A stretch of DNA of 9,336 bases from Atopobiaceae bacterium UBA5363. GTDB taxonomy: Bacteria; Actinomycetota; Coriobacteriia; Coriobacteriales; Atopobiaceae. Under the pieces are notes generated by a model that ran no database searches, was not told the DNA's origin, and saw only the letters and a program-made list of their open reading frames with translations. A program made the position numbers and the translations under genes. Of this stretch, positions 1 to 6,327 are shown in pieces. Position 1 is the first letter of the stretch, and each line of letters begins with the position of its first letter. Where the stretch lies: positions 14,979 through 24,314 of the forward strand of contig DHPN01000021.1 of NCBI GenBank assembly GCA_002407925.1, given 5' to 3'.

Positions 1-356
1 TCCGCGGCCTGCTCCATGTAGGAGTGCTCAAGCTTCTCCTGCTGCTTGGCCAGGGCTGAAAGATGTGCCTCGAGGTCACGCGTCTCGCGGAAGCCCTGCT
101 GACGCTCGAGCGCCTCAGCCTGGACAGCCTTGGTTTTCGTGACGACCTCCTGGTGGCGGCGCTCATTGTCCTCCAGCTCCATCTGGGCGTCTTTGCGCTG
201 TCCGCAGATGAGCGTGAGCTGCGTCGCCAGCTTATGGTCAGCGCGCGCGATTGCGAAGAGCTTGATCTGTTGGGGCATCTTGGCCAGCGTGGTACGCAGG
301 CGCATGAGCTGAACATCGATATCCTGCAGTCGAAGCAGTGCCTCTGGCTCAGACAT
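1..356 (-). CDS. Coiled-coil protein, probable C4-type zinc-ribbon (DUF164) family, 3'-truncated by the window edge
   Basis: The reverse strand opens at ATG (354-356) and reads without a stop to the window edge, giving 118 complete codons of the N-terminal part. The start is supported by an AAGGAG ribosome-binding site just upstream. The protein begins MSEPEALLRLQDIDVQLMRL and continues as charged helix rich in Glu, Gln, Lys, Arg and Leu with heptad-like spacing, for example LEDNERRHQEVVTKTKAVQA. This is the pattern of the N-terminal antiparallel coiled coil of C4-type zinc-ribbon proteins, which often start with a 'LLxLQxxDxxxxRLR' phrase. The diagnostic C-terminal cysteine pairs would lie outside the window, so the family call is inference. 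It follows the cysteine desulfurase stop by 47 bases, on the same strand, with no terminator between them, so it is probably co-transcribed. The role of the family is poorly defined. Another coiled-coil protein remains possible. Confidence 0.6.
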   Translation of the reverse strand, partial: MSEPEALLRLQDIDVQLMRLRTTLAKMPQQIKLFAIARADHKLATQLTLICGQRKDAQMELEDNERRHQEVVTKTKAVQAEALERQQGFRETRDLEAHLSALAKQQEKLEHSYMEQAA

Positions 357-403
357 ATGGACTCCTTCGGACAAAAGGTAAAAGGTTTATGAGGGCGGAA
401 CGA

Positions 404-1573
404 TCAGTGCCTCCGACGCTTGACATCAGACAACAATACGTCAGCAAATCGCTCGAGGTCGTCAGGATCGATGCGCTCGTCAAACGAGATGCGAAGGGAG
501 CCGAGGGCAAGGTTGCGTGGGATGCCCATCGCAAGTAGGACATGGCTGGCGTCAAGCGAGCCTGACGAACAGGCGGATCCTGCCGAAACTTCGAAACCCG
601 CTTGGTCAAGATCAAGAATAAGCGTTTCAGAGTCCACACCCTCTGCCATTACAGAAACTAATCCCGGTAGCCTTTGCGCGCCCATCGTCGCGCTCGTGGT
701 TGGAACGATGTGGGTCCCCTCCGCACAGAGCCTGTCATAGAGCCGCTGCGAGAAAGATGACACCAGCTTGCGGCGCTCCTCGAGATGATCTGTGCAATCC
801 CGGGCGGCGGCGGCAAAGGCGAGCGCGTCACGAACGGCCTGCGTGCCGGGACGGCGGCCCTGTTCTTGTCCGCCGCCGAAGCTCTGGGCGCGAAAGGGCG
901 TCCGGCCCCGTATCGCAAGGACGCCGATGCCGACTGGCCCCCCTATCTTATGGGCCGCTATGCTGACGGCGTCAACATCGTCGAGCGCGAGCGGGATGCG
1001 ACCGAAGGCCTGCACGGCGTCCGTGTGCATGAGCGCGCCGGCCGCGTGAGCTATCTGCGCAATCTGTGCGATGGGCTGAACGACGCCGGTCTCGTTGTTC
1101 GCGGCCATGACCGAGACGAGCGCTGTAGTGTCGTCTACGAAAGAAGACACCGCCTCGGCCGTGACGACCCCGTCGCGGTTTGGGCGCGCCAAGTGCACGT
1201 CGAATCCACGGTCCCGCAATGCTCCCACGACGTCGAGCTCCGAGTCATGCTCTATGGCTGAGAGCACGACGCTCGTGCGCCGCCGGTCCTTTGCCCGCGC
1301 CCCCTCCGCGATGCCGAACAGGGCAAGGTTGTTGGACTCCGTACCTCCGGAGGTGAACGTCACGTCCGCAGGGCGAAAGCCACCCCCTAGGCACGACGCA
1401 AGCTCGCGCCGCGTGCCGTTGAGGGAAGCGGCTGCCGTGCGTCCTAAGGTATGGAGCGAGTTCGGATTTGCGCCGGCGATCGAGGACTGCTCATAGGCCC
1501 TCTCTGCCTCAAGAGCTGGCTCGCTCATGGGCGCTGAGGCCGCACAATCAAGATATATGTATCGAGTACTCAT
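404..1573 (-). CDS. Cysteine desulfurase (NifS/IscS-like, class V aminotransferase fold)
   Basis: This PLP enzyme converts cysteine to alanine and passes a persulfide to Fe-S cluster or thiocofactor assembly in the cytoplasm. Its 389 residues match the usual length. Visible motifs in order: YLDCAASAP (7-15) at the N-terminus; the phosphate-binding SGGTESNN (75-82); EH at 108-109, the His that stacks on PLP; NNETG (159-163); HTDAVQ (183-188) with Asp185 and Gln188 contacting the cofactor; AHKIGGP (207-213) with Lys209 as Schiff-base lysine; GGGQEQGRRPGT (233-244); and SAGSACSSGS (330-339) with Cys335 as the persulfide cysteine. The Cys loop resembles NifS-like group I enzymes. The ATG at 1571-1573 follows the rpe stop by one base, implying coupling. 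No IscU, SufU, MnmA or ThiI gene is in the window, so its sulfur acceptor cannot be named. IspH in the same strand cluster is one Fe-S client. The general function is very likely; the specific pathway is open. Confidence 0.93.
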   Translation of the reverse strand: MSTRYIYLDCAASAPMSEPALEAERAYEQSSIAGANPNSLHTLGRTAAASLNGTRRELASCLGGGFRPADVTFTSGGTESNNLALFGIAEGARAKDRRRTSVVLSAIEHDSELDVVGALRDRGFDVHLARPNRDGVVTAEAVSSFVDDTTALVSVMAANNETGVVQPIAQIAQIAHAAGALMHTDAVQAFGRIPLALDDVDAVSIAAHKIGGPVGIGVLAIRGRTPFRAQSFGGGQEQGRRPGTQAVRDALAFAAAARDCTDHLEERRKLVSSFSQRLYDRLCAEGTHIVPTTSATMGAQRLPGLVSVMAEGVDSETLILDLDQAGFEVSAGSACSSGSLDASHVLLAMGIPRNLALGSLRISFDERIDPDDLERFADVLLSDVKRRRH

Positions 1574-1574
1574 C

Positions 1575-2255
1575 TTAGGCCTGCACCTGCTGACCGCGCA
1601 TGCCGGCTTTGCGCAATTGCCCTATGGCTGCCGGACGATCCTTCGCGCCGAAAATAGCGCTCCCTGCAACAAGCGTGTCGGCCCCTGCGGCCACCACCTC
1701 GTGAGCGTTCATCGTTGATATGCCTCCATCGACCTCAATGCGCGGATTGACACCATGCTCTGCGCATAGCCGCCTCAACCTGCGTATCTTCTTATAGCTT
1801 GACTCAATAAAGCGCTGCCCGCCAAAGCCGGGGTTGACACTCATGACCAACACCATGTCAAGATCCTCAATTATCGCGTCGAGCGCCAAGGGCGACGTTG
1901 CGGGATTGAGCGCAACGCATGCCTTCGCCCCTGCGTCATGGATCTGGCTCACAAGCCTGTGGGCGTGCGTCTGGGCCTCCCAATGAAAGCCGAGCACGTC
2001 GGCGCCCGCATTCAAATAGGCAGTCGCCACCTCCTCAGGGTTGTCAACCATCAGGTGCACGTCGCAGGGCAGGCAGGTAGAGCGCTTCAGCTGGCGCAAG
2101 ATCCCCGGCCCAAAGGTGAGATTGGGGACGAAGTGCCCGTCCATAACATCGAAGTGCACATAGTCGGCACTTGACACGCTGGCGAGCTCGTCGCCCAGAT
2201 GCATGAAATCCGCCGAAAGGATGGACGGCGCCACATAGAGCTCATGTCGTTTCAT
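1575..2255 (-). CDS. rpe: Ribulose-phosphate 3-epimerase
   Basis: Interconverts D-ribulose 5-phosphate and D-xylulose 5-phosphate in the pentose phosphate pathway; a cytoplasmic TIM-barrel metalloenzyme. The 226 residues are a normal length. Seen in sequence: APSILSADF (9-17) with the substrate-contacting Ser12; HFDVMDGHFVPNLTFGP (34-50) with metal ligands His34 and Asp36; DVHLMV (65-70) with His67; MSVNPGFGGQ (138-147), the phosphate-loop segment; EVDGGI (174-179) with Asp175; and VAGSAIF (196-202). All four expected metal or acid-base residues (His34, Asp36, His67, Asp175) are present, so the enzyme should be active. The ATG start at 2253-2255 follows the gpsA stop by 24 bases, which carry purine-rich Shine-Dalgarno-like AGGA and AAGGG stretches. 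The stop lies one base before the cysteine desulfurase start. No other pentose phosphate gene is nearby. Confidence 0.97.
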   Translation of the reverse strand: MKRHELYVAPSILSADFMHLGDELASVSSADYVHFDVMDGHFVPNLTFGPGILRQLKRSTCLPCDVHLMVDNPEEVATAYLNAGADVLGFHWEAQTHAHRLVSQIHDAGAKACVALNPATSPLALDAIIEDLDMVLVMSVNPGFGGQRFIESSYKKIRRLRRLCAEHGVNPRIEVDGGISTMNAHEVVAAGADTLVAGSAIFGAKDRPAAIGQLRKAGMRGQQVQA

Positions 2256-2279
2256 CTCGTTACCCTTCAGTCCTCCACC

Positions 2280-3278
2280 TCAATAGAACTCCTTGCGAGG
2301 AACGCGTCCCAGCAGGCTTTCGATGGCTGCAGCGACAGGCGCTCCCTCATACAGAATAGCGTGCACAGCCGCCGTGATGGGGCATTCGACATGAAGACTA
2401 TGCGCGAGCTGAAGCGCAGAACGCGCAGCCCTCGCACCTTCGACGACCATATGGGTGCGTGCCTCATAGGCCTCAACGTCCTCGCCGCTCACGAAAGCCA
2501 CGCCGAAGCTACGGTTACGAGAGTGCGGGGACGTGCAGGTGGCCACAAGGTCGCCCATGCCCGCAAGCCCCATGCACGTTATCGGCTGGCCGCCGCAGGC
2601 TGCTGAGATGCGGCCGATCTCAGCAAGGCCGCGCGTCATCAGCACGGCCAGCGTGTTGTCGCCAAACCCAAGACCGACGGCAACGCCGCAGGCGATGGCT
2701 ATCACATTTTTCACGGCTCCGCAGACTTCCACGCCTGTGAGGTCTTCGCTCACATAGACGCGAAAGGACGGGTTGACGAAGAGGCGCTGAAAGAAGGCTG
2801 CAATCTCAGGCGTCAAAGACGCAACGACGGAGGCCGAGATCATGCCCTGACAGACCTCTTCGGCGTGGTTCGGCCCGGAAAGCACCGCCACGCGCCGTTT
2901 TCCTCCGACCTCCTCTGCTACGACGTCGGCCATGAAGTCGTGCGTGTCGGGCTCAATCCCCTTTGTCAGTATCAGCACGGGGACATCAGCTGACAGCAGG
3001 CTGGCCATGCTGCGCGCCACGCCGCGCAGATAGTTCGACGGAACGGCGAGGACGACCGCCTCGGCGTCAGCAAGCACATATGCCATGTCACAGGAGGCGC
3101 ACACGCCAGACGGCAGCTCATAGTCGACGAGGTGACGGGGATTTCTGTGGCTGGCGTTGATGGCCGAGGCCACGCCTTCAGAGCGCGCCCACAAGGTGAC
3201 CTTGTTATCATTGGATGCGAGCAGGCCTGAGGCGGCTGTGCCCCAAGAGCCGGTACCAATTACTGCTACCCTCTTCAC
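2280..3278 (-). CDS. gpsA: Glycerol-3-phosphate dehydrogenase [NAD(P)+]
   Basis: Reduces dihydroxyacetone phosphate to sn-glycerol 3-phosphate, the backbone for membrane phospholipids; soluble, with a Rossmann fold. The 332 residues match family length. The N-terminal VAVIGTGSWGTA contains the dinucleotide-binding GTGSWG (8-13). TKG at 105-107 supplies Lys106, SGPNHAEEV spans 134-142, the catalytic Lys190 sits in GAVKN, and GDNTLAVLMTRGLAEI spans 206-221. GLAGMGDL (237-244) is followed by the substrate-binding SRNR (253-256). The start is GTG (3276-3278) and overlaps the plsY stop by four bases (GTGA), preceded by a strong GGGAGGTG ribosome-binding site at 3286-3295. Placement directly after plsY makes sense because PlsY consumes its product. 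A 9-base inverted repeat lies inside the gene at 2601-2625. Confidence 0.97.
   Translation of the reverse strand: MKRVAVIGTGSWGTAASGLLASNDNKVTLWARSEGVASAINASHRNPRHLVDYELPSGVCASCDMAYVLADAEAVVLAVPSNYLRGVARSMASLLSADVPVLILTKGIEPDTHDFMADVVAEEVGGKRRVAVLSGPNHAEEVCQGMISASVVASLTPEIAAFFQRLFVNPSFRVYVSEDLTGVEVCGAVKNVIAIACGVAVGLGFGDNTLAVLMTRGLAEIGRISAACGGQPITCMGLAGMGDLVATCTSPHSRNRSFGVAFVSGEDVEAYEARTHMVVEGARAARSALQLAHSLHVECPITAAVHAILYEGAPVAAAIESLLGRVPRKEFY
2601..2625. repeat. Perfect 9-bp inverted repeat inside gpsA
   Basis: Arms TGCTGAGAT (2601-2609) and ATCTCAGCA (2617-2625) pair exactly around a seven-base GC-rich loop. The codons specify AEIGRISA, a conserved region of GpsA, so protein constraint may explain it. 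Confidence 0.45.
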
Positions 3279-3994
3279 GACAAAGCACCTCCCCCGCTTC
3301 CTGTATCAGACTTCTTATCCGTTGGGCCCTGACCCCGCGAGCCATCATGGTGGAAGGCGAACTTTTGCTCACGCCCGTGCAGGAGCTTGGTGATGTTTTC
3401 TCTATGCGCCCAAGCTACGACGCAGGTCACAACCACCAGGGGCGGGATAGAAGCAGGCGTGAAGCCAAGGACGAGTCCCCAGAGGGGCACGGAGATGTCT
3501 GCTGCAACCGACCCCGCCGACACGTAGCGGCTCGGCACGGCGAATGCGATGAAGACAGCAAGCAGCCCGAGCGCGAGAGGCCAAGCGAGGCCGAGCCCCG
3601 CGCCAAAGCCGACGGCTATCCCCTTTCCCCCATGGAAGCGCAGGTAGGGAGAGAAGACATGCCCGCAGATGCAGGCAAGGTACAACAGCGCCGTAACCCA
3701 GCCGAACGAGGTCTGCGGCCTGGTCATGGAGAAGTCGCCGCCAAAGCACAGGGCCGCTACGAGCTCACGGCAGGCCATCATGCTGAAGAAGCCCTTAAGT
3801 GCGTCGCAGGCCAAGGTCTCGCCGGCAGCTGAGGCTCCCACCGCACGGCCCACGTTGGTCGTTCCAATGTTTCCCGAGCCGACACTGCGGACGTCGATGT
3901 CCTTCGCGCGGGCTATGAGCAGGCCGAAGGGAATGCCGCACACGAAGTAGCAGACAAGCATACCCACAAGGAGAGAGACGATCAACAAGCTCAT
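3275..3994 (-). CDS. plsY: Acyl-phosphate:glycerol-3-phosphate acyltransferase PlsY
   Basis: An integral membrane enzyme that transfers an acyl chain from acyl-phosphate to position 1 of glycerol-3-phosphate, giving lysophosphatidate. Its partner PlsX, which makes acyl-phosphate, is not in this window. The 239-residue protein starts with a hydrophobic helix (3-29) and has several more, around 99-112, 131-153 and 167-195. The three PlsY motifs are visible: SGNIGTTNVGR (40-50); GHVFSPYLRFHGGKGIAVGFG (111-131); and AHRENITKLLHGRE (196-209). DALKG (64-68) matches the conserved DxxKG segment. A hydrophilic tail of about 30 residues after motif 3 is a little longer than many homologues. The ATG (3992-3994) is one base after the der stop, with GGAAGG at 4004-4009 as a likely ribosome-binding site. 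The stop overlaps the gpsA GTG. Confidence 0.96.
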   Translation of the reverse strand: MSLLIVSLLVGMLVCYFVCGIPFGLLIARAKDIDVRSVGSGNIGTTNVGRAVGASAAGETLACDALKGFFSMMACRELVAALCFGGDFSMTRPQTSFGWVTALLYLACICGHVFSPYLRFHGGKGIAVGFGAGLGLAWPLALGLLAVFIAFAVPSRYVSAGSVAADISVPLWGLVLGFTPASIPPLVVVTCVVAWAHRENITKLLHGREQKFAFHHDGSRGQGPTDKKSDTGSGGGALS

Positions 3995-3995
3995 G

Positions 3996-5312
3996 CTACC
4001 CAGCCTTCCGACGGAACTTCAGGCGTATCGGTGTGCCGTCAAGCGGCAGCTGCTCGCGCAGGCGCCGCTCTATGAAACGCTCATAGCTGTCATCTACAAG
4101 GTCGGGGGCGTTGCACCAGAGGCTGAAGACAGGCGGCTTGCTTCCCGTCTGGGTGGCGTAGTGCACTTTGAGGCGCCTGCCCTTGTCGGAGACGGTATGG
4201 CCGCTTTCCCGTATTTGTTCGAGCACGCGATTTAGGTCCGAGGTTTTTATCTGGACGGCACGCGCCTTGGCAGCCTGCACCGCTGTGTCAAGGACCTTCC
4301 CGCAAGCACGGCCCGTCAAGGCGGAGATGTTGACAACCGGCGCCCAAGTGACAAAGGCCAGGCGCGCCGTCAGGCTCGAGACCACCATGTCCCTCTTCAC
4401 GTCACTGTCAATGAGGTCCCACTTGTTGAGGCAGACAACAAGTGCGCAGCCGCGCTCTATCGCCAGAGCCGCCAGTTTCTGGTCCTGCTCCGTCACGCCC
4501 ATGCTTGCATCAACCACAAGCAGGCAGACGTCGGCGCGGTCCATGGCCTGCAAGGCGCGTACAAGGCTGTAGTACTCGACATCCTCGTGCACCTGGTTCT
4601 TCTTCCTCATGCCGGCGGTGTCAACCAGGCGCACAGGCTGGCCCTTCCACTCGATGTCTATATCTATGGCATCGCGGGTTGTGCCGGCAACGCTGGAGAC
4701 GATCGAGCGGTTCTGCCTCGAGAGGCGGTTTGCAAGCGAGGATTTGCCTACGTTGGGGCGGCCAATGATGGCAACGGATACCGTGTCGTCTTCTTCTTGG
4801 GACGACTCCCTCTCAGGGAGAAGGGCCACGAGCTCATCAAGGAGGTCTCCCGTGCCATAGCCATGGCCAGCGGAGATGGGATGGGGCTCGCCTACACCCA
4901 GAGAAAGATACTGCCAGACAGCCAACTCGTCGTCGGGATTATCCATCTTGTTGACGACGAGCAAAACGGGCTTGTGCGTGCGACGGACTATGCGCGCGAC
5001 TTCCTCGTCCTCATCGGTCACGCCCACAGTCCCGTCCACGACAAACACGATCGCATCCGCCTCTTCACAGGCGATTACTGCCTGCTCGCGTATGGAAGAC
5101 GCAAACGCATCCTTGCTGCGCTCAGGCTCAATGCCACCTGTGTCCACAAGAACGAACTCATGGCCTGACCACTCGCAGTCATGATAGCTGCGATCGCGCG
5201 TGACGCCGTAGGACTCGTGCACGATCGCCTCATGGCTTTCGGCAAGCCGATTGACCAGGGTGGACTTGCCCACATTGGGGCGACCGACAATAGCAACTAG
5301 TGGCTTTGACAT
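3996..5312 (-). CDS. der: Ribosome biogenesis GTPase Der (EngA)
   Basis: An essential double-GTPase protein that helps assemble the 50S ribosomal subunit. From the chosen start it has 438 residues, the usual size. GTPase domain 1 carries GRPNVGKS (10-17), DTGG (57-60), NKMD (121-124) and SAG (147-149). GTPase domain 2 carries GRPNVGKS (184-191), DTAGM (231-235), NKWD (296-299) and SAL (330-332). The KH-like C-terminal domain runs from about 350 to the end and finishes with the typical LDGTPIRLKFRRK. The reading frame stays open for 37 more codons to an ATG at 5421-5423, but that extension shows no family similarity. The start at 5310-5312 gives the canonical MSKPLVAIVGRPNVG opening and has AGGGAG five bases upstream. 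The gene is separated from ispH by 141 bases, the largest gap in the window. Its stop is one base before plsY. Confidence 0.97.
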   Translation of the reverse strand: MSKPLVAIVGRPNVGKSTLVNRLAESHEAIVHESYGVTRDRSYHDCEWSGHEFVLVDTGGIEPERSKDAFASSIREQAVIACEEADAIVFVVDGTVGVTDEDEEVARIVRRTHKPVLLVVNKMDNPDDELAVWQYLSLGVGEPHPISAGHGYGTGDLLDELVALLPERESSQEEDDTVSVAIIGRPNVGKSSLANRLSRQNRSIVSSVAGTTRDAIDIDIEWKGQPVRLVDTAGMRKKNQVHEDVEYYSLVRALQAMDRADVCLLVVDASMGVTEQDQKLAALAIERGCALVVCLNKWDLIDSDVKRDMVVSSLTARLAFVTWAPVVNISALTGRACGKVLDTAVQAAKARAVQIKTSDLNRVLEQIRESGHTVSDKGRRLKVHYATQTGSKPPVFSLWCNAPDLVDDSYERFIERRLREQLPLDGTPIRLKFRRKAG

Positions 5313-5315
5313 AAC

Positions 5316-5323
5316 ACTCCCTG
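5316..5323 (-). promoter_or_regulatory. Ribosome-binding site that sets the der start
   Basis: Reverse strand reads AGGGAGTGTTATG, placing AGGGAG five bases before the ATG at 5310-5312. This favours the shorter Der start, which also matches the family N-terminus, over the in-frame ATG 37 codons upstream. Confidence 0.7.
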
Positions 5324-5335
5324 AAATTGGTTTGA

Positions 5336-5352
5336 CGCTATGAAGTCTAGCG
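5336..5352. repeat. Short inverted repeat CGCTA-n7-TAGCG upstream of der
   Basis: A perfect 5-bp inverted repeat with a seven-base spacer, ending 23 bases before the der start codon. A stem this short can arise by chance. It is listed because it sits beside a second inverted repeat in the only real intergenic gap. Confidence 0.3.
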
Positions 5353-5358
5353 CACAAA

Positions 5359-5374
5359 CACCTGTCAGCAGGTG
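5359..5374. repeat. Inverted repeat CACCTG-tcag-CAGGTG in the der leader
   Basis: A perfect 6-bp inverted repeat with a four-base loop, 47 bases upstream of the der ATG. It could be a small RNA hairpin or a protein-binding palindrome. No long T run follows it on either strand, so a terminator role is unlikely. Confidence 0.5.
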
Positions 5375-5453
5375 CGAAGGACCCTATTTCGCCGGAGTCG
5401 AGCAAAAAACAGGGGCAAGGCATACGTTGTAGCCTCTTCGCGAGAAACGGCGC

Positions 5454-6302
5454 TCAGCAAAGCTCGGCTATGCGCCGACAGACGGCGTCGATCTGGTCGT
5501 TCGGCGTCGAGGCTCCTGCCGTAACGCCGATGAGCCGCGCGGCTTCAAACCATGCCCGCTCAAGCTCACCCTCTTCTTCAATGTGGTGGGTACGCGGGCA
5601 GCGCGCTTGGCAGATCTCGGCCAATCGACTCGTGTTTGCCGAGTTGCGGCCACCTATGACAACCATGACGTCGGCATCATCTGCCAACTCTGCCGCCGCC
5701 TTCTGACGGCTGCTCGTCGCCTCGCAGATCGTGTTTACGAGCCGCAACTCCTCGCAGCGGCCAAGCAGCCCGTCGATGACCTCGCGCAGCCGTGTGCGCG
5801 TCATCGTCGTCTGCACCACGACGCCGACCTTACGTTGAACCTTAATGTTTGCGAGCTCGCAGGCGTTGGCTATGACCACGGCCCCCTTCGCGTGGCCGAG
5901 CGTGCCCTCCACCTCGGGGTGCCCCGCCTCGCCGACGACAATCACCTGGTAGCCCTGTTCCGAAAGCGTCTCTGCCGCCCTGTGGGCACGCTTCACGAAA
6001 GGGCAGGTGGCATCGATGACATGCGCACACACACGGCGCGCCTCCTGCTCGACCTCAGGCGTCACGCCATGGGTGCGCAGCACAAGCGTTGAGCCTGCCG
6101 CCTGCTCGGGGGCGTCCACGACGGCAACTCCCCTGTGCTCGAGGTCCGCAACGACAACCGGGTTGTGGATGAGGGGCCCAAGCGTGCTGACTGGACCTGA
6201 GCCCTTCGCGAGCGCATCCTGCACCATGCGAAGGGCACGCTCCACGCCATAGCATGCCCCTGCCTCTTTTGCAATGCGTATCTCTACGTCAGCGTTGCTC
6301 AC
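5454..6302 (-). CDS. ispH: 4-hydroxy-3-methylbut-2-enyl diphosphate reductase IspH (LytB)
   Basis: The last enzyme of the MEP isoprenoid pathway, reducing HMBPP to IPP and DMAPP with a [4Fe-4S] cluster. The 282 residues fit the shorter bacterial forms. The three cluster cysteines are Cys17 (AGACYGV), Cys100 (DATCP) and Cys193 (NTICEAT). Substrate-binding residues are in place: His46 (LIHNP), His78 (RTHG), His128 and Glu130 (GHPEVEG), Thr165/Thr166 (VVQTT), Ser221 and Asn223 (GRNSANTSRL), and the terminal TAGASTPN (261-268). The start is GTG at 6300-6302, set by a strong AAGGAGG ribosome-binding site seven bases upstream. It follows the Cmk-PlsC stop by 25 bases. The organism therefore probably uses the MEP route, although other MEP genes are not in view. 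Confidence 0.97.
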   Translation of the reverse strand: MSNADVEIRIAKEAGACYGVERALRMVQDALAKGSGPVSTLGPLIHNPVVVADLEHRGVAVVDAPEQAAGSTLVLRTHGVTPEVEQEARRVCAHVIDATCPFVKRAHRAAETLSEQGYQVIVVGEAGHPEVEGTLGHAKGAVVIANACELANIKVQRKVGVVVQTTMTRTRLREVIDGLLGRCEELRLVNTICEATSSRQKAAAELADDADVMVVIGGRNSANTSRLAEICQARCPRTHHIEEEGELERAWFEAARLIGVTAGASTPNDQIDAVCRRIAELC

Positions 6303-6309
6303 TGTATGT

Positions 6310-6316
6310 CCTCCTT
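6310..6316 (-). promoter_or_regulatory. Strong ribosome-binding site for the GTG start of ispH
   Basis: Reverse strand AAGGAGG, seven bases before GTG at 6300-6302. This near-perfect Shine-Dalgarno supports the non-ATG start and suggests efficient independent initiation despite the short 25-base gap after the preceding gene. Confidence 0.75.
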
Positions 6317-6327
6317 GGCGTCATGCG

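Larger units (their letters stand above)
5313..5453. other. 141-base intergenic gap between ispH and der
   Basis: This is the only sizeable non-coding space in the window. On the transcribed strand it holds a T6 tract (5404-5409), a 6-bp inverted repeat with a four-base loop (5359-5374) and a 5-bp inverted repeat (5336-5352) close to the der ribosome-binding site. The T6 tract comes before the stronger hairpin in the transcription direction and has only a weak 4-bp AGGC/GCCT stem upstream, so it is not a canonical intrinsic terminator. I see TAGACT and TAGGGT as possible -10-like hexamers, but neither has a good -35 at the right spacing. It may contain a secondary promoter or leader for der and the downstream genes; the sequence alone does not settle this. 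Confidence 0.5.

Noticed and set aside
3215..3832. A 205-codon open frame on the plus strand opposite plsY and the gpsA start
   Set aside because: Low-complexity charged sequence, no motif, and fully covered by well-supported genes on the other strand.
4587..5168. A 193-codon plus-strand frame opposite der
   Set aside because: It is the antisense shadow of the two GTPase domains of Der; no family features of its own.
5404..5409. T6 tract (minus strand) after ispH as an intrinsic terminator
   Set aside because: Only a weak 4-bp stem precedes it, separated by several bases; the stronger hairpin lies downstream of the tract, which is the wrong order.
5336..5409. Promoter hexamers TAGACT or TAGGGT upstream of der
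   Set aside because: No acceptable -35 element at 16-18 bases; too weak to list as a promoter.
5313..5423. A 37-residue N-terminal extension of Der from the ATG at 5421-5423
   Set aside because: The extension has no Der-like sequence, while the internal ATG at 5310-5312 has a good ribosome-binding site and yields the canonical N-terminus.
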